Assembly (NCBI GenBank): GCA_903895475.1
Contig: CAITUF010000128.1
Span: forward strand, 1-22,696
Source: an uncultured Opitutia bacterium
GTDB lineage: Bacteria; Verrucomicrobiota; Verrucomicrobiia; Opitutales; UBA953
DNA: 22,696 nucleotides
Direction of reading: 5' to 3'
This document shows, one piece after another, positions 20,009 through 22,696 of the stretch. How positions within the stretch are numbered: position 1 is the first letter of the stretch; every line of letters starts with the position of its first letter. Made by a program: the position numbers and the translations under genes. The notes under the pieces are model-generated. The model saw only the letters and a program-made list of their open reading frames with translations. It was not told the DNA's origin and did not search any database.

Positions 20009-21206
20009 GTAGTTGCACGCCGTCTTTGCTGACGGTGACGTGATTAGCCCCGCCTGGCTGGGTCGAAGCTTCGGTCCGACCGACGACCCGCGCTTCTAGC
20101 TGGAGGCCAGCGGCGACCGCCAGAACAGCGGTAACGTCCGCCGGGTCGACGTAGACCTCTAAGCGGTGTCCCATGTTATAAACCTTATGCATTTCCTCGG
20201 GTTCTGTGCCGCTGGCTTGCGCGATGGCCGCGAAAATCGGGGGTACTGGGAAGAGATTATCCTTAATAAAATGTACGTGGGTCCCGAAGCGCTTGCACTT
20301 GGTCTGGCCGCCGCCCGAGCAGTGGATCAGGCCGCGGACGCGCTCCCGGCCGAGAGTATGGAGGAGGCGGAGGGCAAAGGGGGCGTAGGTCCGGGTCGGG
20401 GAGAGTAGAGCCTGCCCAACAGTCAAGGATGAGCCCGGGAGCGGATCCGTCAGGCGATAGGGGCCGCAGTAGGCCAAATCGGCCGGCATGGCCCGGTCGT
20501 AGGTCTCGGGGTACTTCTGGGCGTAGGTGTTGGCCAAGAGCTCGTGCCGGGCACTGGTCAGGCCATTCGACCCAATCCCACTGTTCTCACCCGCTTCATA
20601 GGCGCAGCGGCCGCCCGAAGCGAGGCCGACAATCGCTAAGCCCGGCGTGATGCGCGCGGCGTCAATGACGTCGCCGCGGCGGAGAATCGCGGTGGCCGTG
20701 GAGTCCACCGTCAGGGTGGGAGTGAGGTCGCCGACGTCCGCCGTTTCGCCCCCGCCCGAGCGGATGCCAAAGCCTTGCGCGCGTAGCATTGCGAGGACTT
20801 CTTCCGTGCCTTCGATCAGTTGAGCGAGGATGGCCCCAGGAATTGCCTTGGCGTTGCGATTAATGGTCGAGGAAAGGATGACGCCTTCGGTGACCCCGAC
20901 GCAGAGGAGGTCATCGATGTTCATGATGATGCTGTCCTGCGCAATGCCGCGGAAGACGGTCGCATCACCGGTTTCCTTCCACCAGAGATACGCAAGCAAG
21001 GCCTTGGTGCCAGAGCCGTCGGAGTGCGTGACGACACAGCGCTGCGCGTCGCCCGTTAAATGGTCTTCGGTGATTTTGCAGAACGCTCCCGGGAAGAGGC
21101 CGCGGTCGAGCTTGTCGACGGCGGCGTGCACTTCGTTCTTCGAGGCGGAGACGCCGCGGGCGGCGTAGCGACCGGTGTCGGAGGAGGGCTTGCTATCGTT
21201 CGCCAT
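19998..21206 (-). CDS. purM: Phosphoribosylformylglycinamidine cyclo-ligase (AIR synthase), long Bacteroidota-like type
   Basis: 402 residues from ATG 21206, longer than the ~345 of the common form. PurM closes the imidazole ring of AIR in purine synthesis, using ATP. YAARGVSASKNEVHAAVDKLDRGLFPGAFCKI, HSDGSGTKALLAYLWWKETGD, IAQDSIIMNIDDLLCVG, SGGGETADVGD, GSNGLTSARHELL, HCSGGGQTK and VYNMGHRLEVYV match the segment order I recall for the PurM of Bacteroidota rather than E. coli. Upstream in-frame codons to 21308 were rejected because the family begins near here. TTGACC at 21242-21247 (minus strand) with TATGGC downstream is a possible promoter. It is divergent from the small membrane protein at 21260. 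Confidence 0.92.
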   Translation of the reverse strand: MANDSKPSSDTGRYAARGVSASKNEVHAAVDKLDRGLFPGAFCKITEDHLTGDAQRCVVTHSDGSGTKALLAYLWWKETGDATVFRGIAQDSIIMNIDDLLCVGVTEGVILSSTINRNAKAIPGAILAQLIEGTEEVLAMLRAQGFGIRSGGGETADVGDLTPTLTVDSTATAILRRGDVIDAARITPGLAIVGLASGGRCAYEAGENSGIGSNGLTSARHELLANTYAQKYPETYDRAMPADLAYCGPYRLTDPLPGSSLTVGQALLSPTRTYAPFALRLLHTLGRERVRGLIHCSGGGQTKCKRFGTHVHFIKDNLFPVPPIFAAIAQASGTEPEEMHKVYNMGHRLEVYVDPADVTAVLAVAAGLQLEARVVGRTEASTQPGGANHVTVSKDGVQLRYS

Positions 21207-21259
21207 GTCTTTAATATGCCATATCTCCAGCCTATGGACTGGGTCAACGCACTTCTCCC

Positions 21260-21712
21260 GTGAGCACGCCTTTGCTTCCCGCCCGCCGTTGGTCGATCCT
21301 GTCGCCACTCCCGCTCTGGGCGCGGATCGGGCTCTGGGCCTTCACGGTCAGCATGCTGCTCAGTTATTTCCAGCTGCGTGCCCTCGGACGGCTCCAGACG
21401 GCTTGGGTCTCCGCCCATAGTTCCCGTGATACGGCCGCCTTGGAGTCCATGGTTTGCTGGGATGGTGTCTCCGCCGCCGAGCGGCAACGGATGCGCTTAC
21501 TGCTCGCGCAGGAATTGGAGAACCCCATCCACACGGCGGATATCCGGTTTACGCTGGATGCCGCCGCCCAACCAGGTTGGCGCCCGAATCGCTTAGTCAT
21601 CGCCCGCCTAGTCGTGGTCTATGACACGCCCGAGCGCCTCACGGTGTCCTTTCCGCTCGGTTTGGCTGGCCTCGCGAGCCATCAATTAGTGATGATGGTC
21701 CCCGAAAAGTGA
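21260..21712 (+). CDS. Hypothetical single-pass membrane protein (150 residues)
   Basis: The start is GTG 21260 with no ribosome site. A basic N-terminus is followed by one hydrophobic helix (about 17-38), then a mixed domain of about 110 residues. This has a SRDTAALESMVCWDGVSAAERQRMRLLLAQELE helix pair and a C-terminal beta region (NRLVIARLVVVYDTPERLTVSFPLGLAG). The helix-then-small-domain layout recalls NTF2-like or accessory periplasmic modules, but I do not recognise it. It is divergent from purM and 48 bases upstream of the ferredoxin, which has its own promoter-like sequence. Its function is unknown. Confidence 0.6.
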   Translation: MSTPLLPARRWSILSPLPLWARIGLWAFTVSMLLSYFQLRALGRLQTAWVSAHSSRDTAALESMVCWDGVSAAERQRMRLLLAQELENPIHTADIRFTLDAAAQPGWRPNRLVIARLVVVYDTPERLTVSFPLGLAGLASHQLVMMVPEK

Positions 21713-21719
21713 CGGGTTC

Positions 21720-21747
21720 TTGACAGACAGCGTTCCCCGTCCACCTT
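21720..21747 (+). promoter_or_regulatory. Candidate ferredoxin promoter
   Basis: A perfect -35 TTGACA at 21720-21725 is followed after 16 nt by CACCTT at 21742-21747, a poor match to TATAAT. The spacing is that of the feoA and coaX candidates. The ferredoxin ATG at 21761 is 13 nt further on. Confidence 0.35.
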
Positions 21748-21760
21748 CCCCTTTCCTCCC

Positions 21761-21994
21761 ATGGCTGACAAAAACGATAAGCGTCCCGAAGGTGTCCCTG
21801 GTAAATTCTACGTGGACTCCCAGTGCATCGATTGCGACCTCTGCCGCGAAACCGCACCGGCTTCCTTCACCCGCCAAGATGATGGCGGCTACTCCTACGT
21901 CTTCAAACAGCCCGAAGCCCAGGAAGATATCGATAAGTGCATGGAAGCCCTCGAGGGCTGCCCAGTCGACGCCATCGGCAAGGACGGCGAATAA
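21761..21994 (+). CDS. Small [4Fe-4S] ferredoxin
   Basis: 77 residues. Cys22, Cys25 and Cys28 (CxxCxxC in QCIDCDLC) with Cys67 in GCPVDAIG should hold one [4Fe-4S] cluster. This is the single-cluster bacterial type, an electron carrier of the cytosol. Cys60 is an extra cysteine whose position recalls the disulfide partner of some single-cluster ferredoxins, but only one extra Cys is present, so no disulfide is predicted. The N-terminal extension is basic and the tail acidic. ATG 21761 is the only sensible start. A strong intrinsic terminator follows, so it is probably monocistronic. No partner oxidoreductase gene is in view. Confidence 0.92.
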   Translation: MADKNDKRPEGVPGKFYVDSQCIDCDLCRETAPASFTRQDDGGYSYVFKQPEAQEDIDKCMEALEGCPVDAIGKDGE

Positions 21995-22015
21995 GCCGTT
22001 CAGCGTTTTCGATTT

Positions 22016-22040
22016 AGCCCCGGATCTCCGGGGCTTTTTT
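22016..22040 (+). terminator. Intrinsic terminator after the ferredoxin gene
   Basis: AGCCCCGGA (22016-22024) pairs with TCCGGGGCT (22027-22035), a 9-bp GC-rich stem with a very short loop (4 nt if the last pair opens). A T6 run to 22040 follows. It lies 22 bases after the ferredoxin stop. Confidence 0.9.
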
Positions 22041-22080
22041 GTGCCCGCTTGCGGACTCGACCCAGGTGCCGTTCGCGGGT

Positions 22081-22086
22081 TACCCT
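22081..22086 (+). promoter_or_regulatory. Possible -10 box of the OsmC-like gene
   Basis: TACCCT lies 6 nt before the ATG at 22093, the same close spacing as in coaX and nadC. The -35 candidate, TCGACC (22057-22062, 18 nt spacer), is weak. No Shine-Dalgarno is present. Confidence 0.25.
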
Positions 22087-22092
22087 GCCGCC

Positions 22093-22506
22093 ATGAGCGT
22101 AAAGATTTCCAGCGAATACCTCGGCGACTTACGCGTGCGCACCACGCACGGTCCGTCTGGTAATCAGTTACTGACCGACGCGCCCGTCGACAACCAAGGT
22201 AAGGGCGAGGCGTTCTCGCCGACCGACCTCGTCGCGACGGCCCTCGCCTCGTGCATCCTCACCATCCTTGGTATTCAGGCGAAGTCCTTGGGCGCTGACT
22301 TCCGCGGCGCCCGTATCGAGGTGGAGAAACACATGACGACCGTGGCTCCGCGCCGGATCGCCCGCCTCGACGTCCATATCACGATGCCCGCCGGCATTCC
22401 CGAAGATACCCGCGCCCGCCTCATCCGCGCCGCCGAAGCCTGTCCCGTGAAACAATCGCTCCACCCCGACATCGTAATCGCATTGGAATGGAGCTGGGGA
22501 GCGTGA
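22093..22506 (+). CDS. OsmC/Ohr-family peroxide-reducing protein
   Basis: 137 residues from ATG 22093; an in-frame extension upstream to 22039 overlaps the ferredoxin terminator and was rejected. OsmC/Ohr dimers reduce organic hydroperoxides with two cysteines. The first is in ATALASCILTILG (about residue 56) and the second in AACPVKQSLHP-like EACPVKQSLHPDI near residue 118, both in family register. The YLGDLRVRTTHGPSGNQLLTDAP start is the form of the YhfA-like branch, whose physiological substrate is not firmly known. It could be part of an oxidative stress response, but no OxyR or OhrR gene is in the window. A heptamer-repeat element begins about 20 bases after the stop. Confidence 0.88.
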   Translation: MSVKISSEYLGDLRVRTTHGPSGNQLLTDAPVDNQGKGEAFSPTDLVATALASCILTILGIQAKSLGADFRGARIEVEKHMTTVAPRRIARLDVHITMPAGIPEDTRARLIRAAEACPVKQSLHPDIVIALEWSWGA

Positions 22507-22526
22507 TTGAGGGTTGCGGTGGCACG

Positions 22527-22696
22527 GTGCAAAAGTGCAAAGGCGTAAAAGTGAAGCACCGCCTTCCTTAATCTCTCCGTAATCCGTACTCTGAACTCTG
22601 TACTCCGTAATCTACTCATGCCACGCCCCTACCTCATGCCTCCCAATCCGTACTCTGTCCTCCGTACTCTGCAATCTTCCCGGCCGCCACCTTTGC
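22527..22696. repeat. Heptamer-repeat element 2 with GTGCAAAGG-type flanks, runs off the window
   Basis: GTGCAAAAGTGCAAAGG-type repeats at 22527-22553 are followed by five heptamers at 22578-22612 (CGTAATC, CGTACTC, TGAACTC, TGTACTC, CGTAATC). After a spacer come five more at 22642-22676 (CCCAATC, CGTACTC, TGTCCTC, CGTACTC, TGCAATC). The window ends in CACCTTTGC, the inverted form of the flank motif. No gene is seen from 22507 to 22696. It has the same units as element 1 and also sits just after a gene's stop. Confidence 0.8.

Overview
This is a GC-rich (around 60 % by eye), densely packed bacterial chromosome segment. It is almost entirely housekeeping genes with short or overlapping junctions and no stretch over 300 bases without a gene. 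I see no transposase, integrase, phage, plasmid or CRISPR signature. The lineage is inferred, not proven. An AIR synthase (PurM) of the long type I know from Bacteroidota, almost no Shine-Dalgarno sequences before start codons, a 49-residue Cys-rich Feo protein and Pro/Lys-rich single-pass proteins would fit Verrucomicrobiota (Opitutae-like), at about 50 % confidence.

Layout. 1-576 (-): 5' part of menC, cut by the window edge. 670-3938 (+): IMP dehydrogenase, a membrane-anchored protein with five exact 13-residue repeats, and exonuclease III. 3886-5934 (-): a proton-coupled peptide transporter and a small DUF3592-like membrane protein. 5935-6059: divergent control region with a Fur box beside feoA and a nested inverted repeat beside the transporter. 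6060-8619 (+): feoA-feoB and a 49-residue Cys-rich membrane protein, all with 4-base overlaps. 8620-8865: a heptamer-repeat element. 8866-11660 (-): hisG-aguB-aguA (first step of histidine synthesis, then agmatine to putrescine). 11760-12233 (+): a lipoprotein followed by a good intrinsic terminator. 12399-14828 (+): an AsmA-like membrane protein, grpE and dnaJ. 14867-17783 (+): nadC, birA, coaX and a tiny membrane protein, so three cofactor genes (NAD, biotin, CoA) stand together. 17780-19804 (-): LysM protein, NUDIX hydrolase and PfkB kinase. 19893-19968 (+): tRNA-Pro(TGG). 19998-21206 (-): purM. 21260-22506 (+): a small membrane protein, a ferredoxin and an OsmC-like protein. 22507-22696: a second heptamer-repeat element that runs off the window.

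I do not see a complete new multi-gene system. Five points deserve a second look: (i) a dispersed noncoding element built from degenerate GAGTACR heptamers plus GTGCAAAGG-type motifs, found right after two operon ends; (ii) a textbook intrinsic terminator (12-bp perfect stem, 5-nt loop, U-run) inside the NUDIX coding sequence; (iii) near absence of Shine-Dalgarno sites, with several -10-like boxes so close to the start codon that leaderless mRNAs are plausible; (iv) an IMP dehydrogenase with unusual residues at normally conserved positions; (v) stacked inverted repeats upstream of the peptide transporter.
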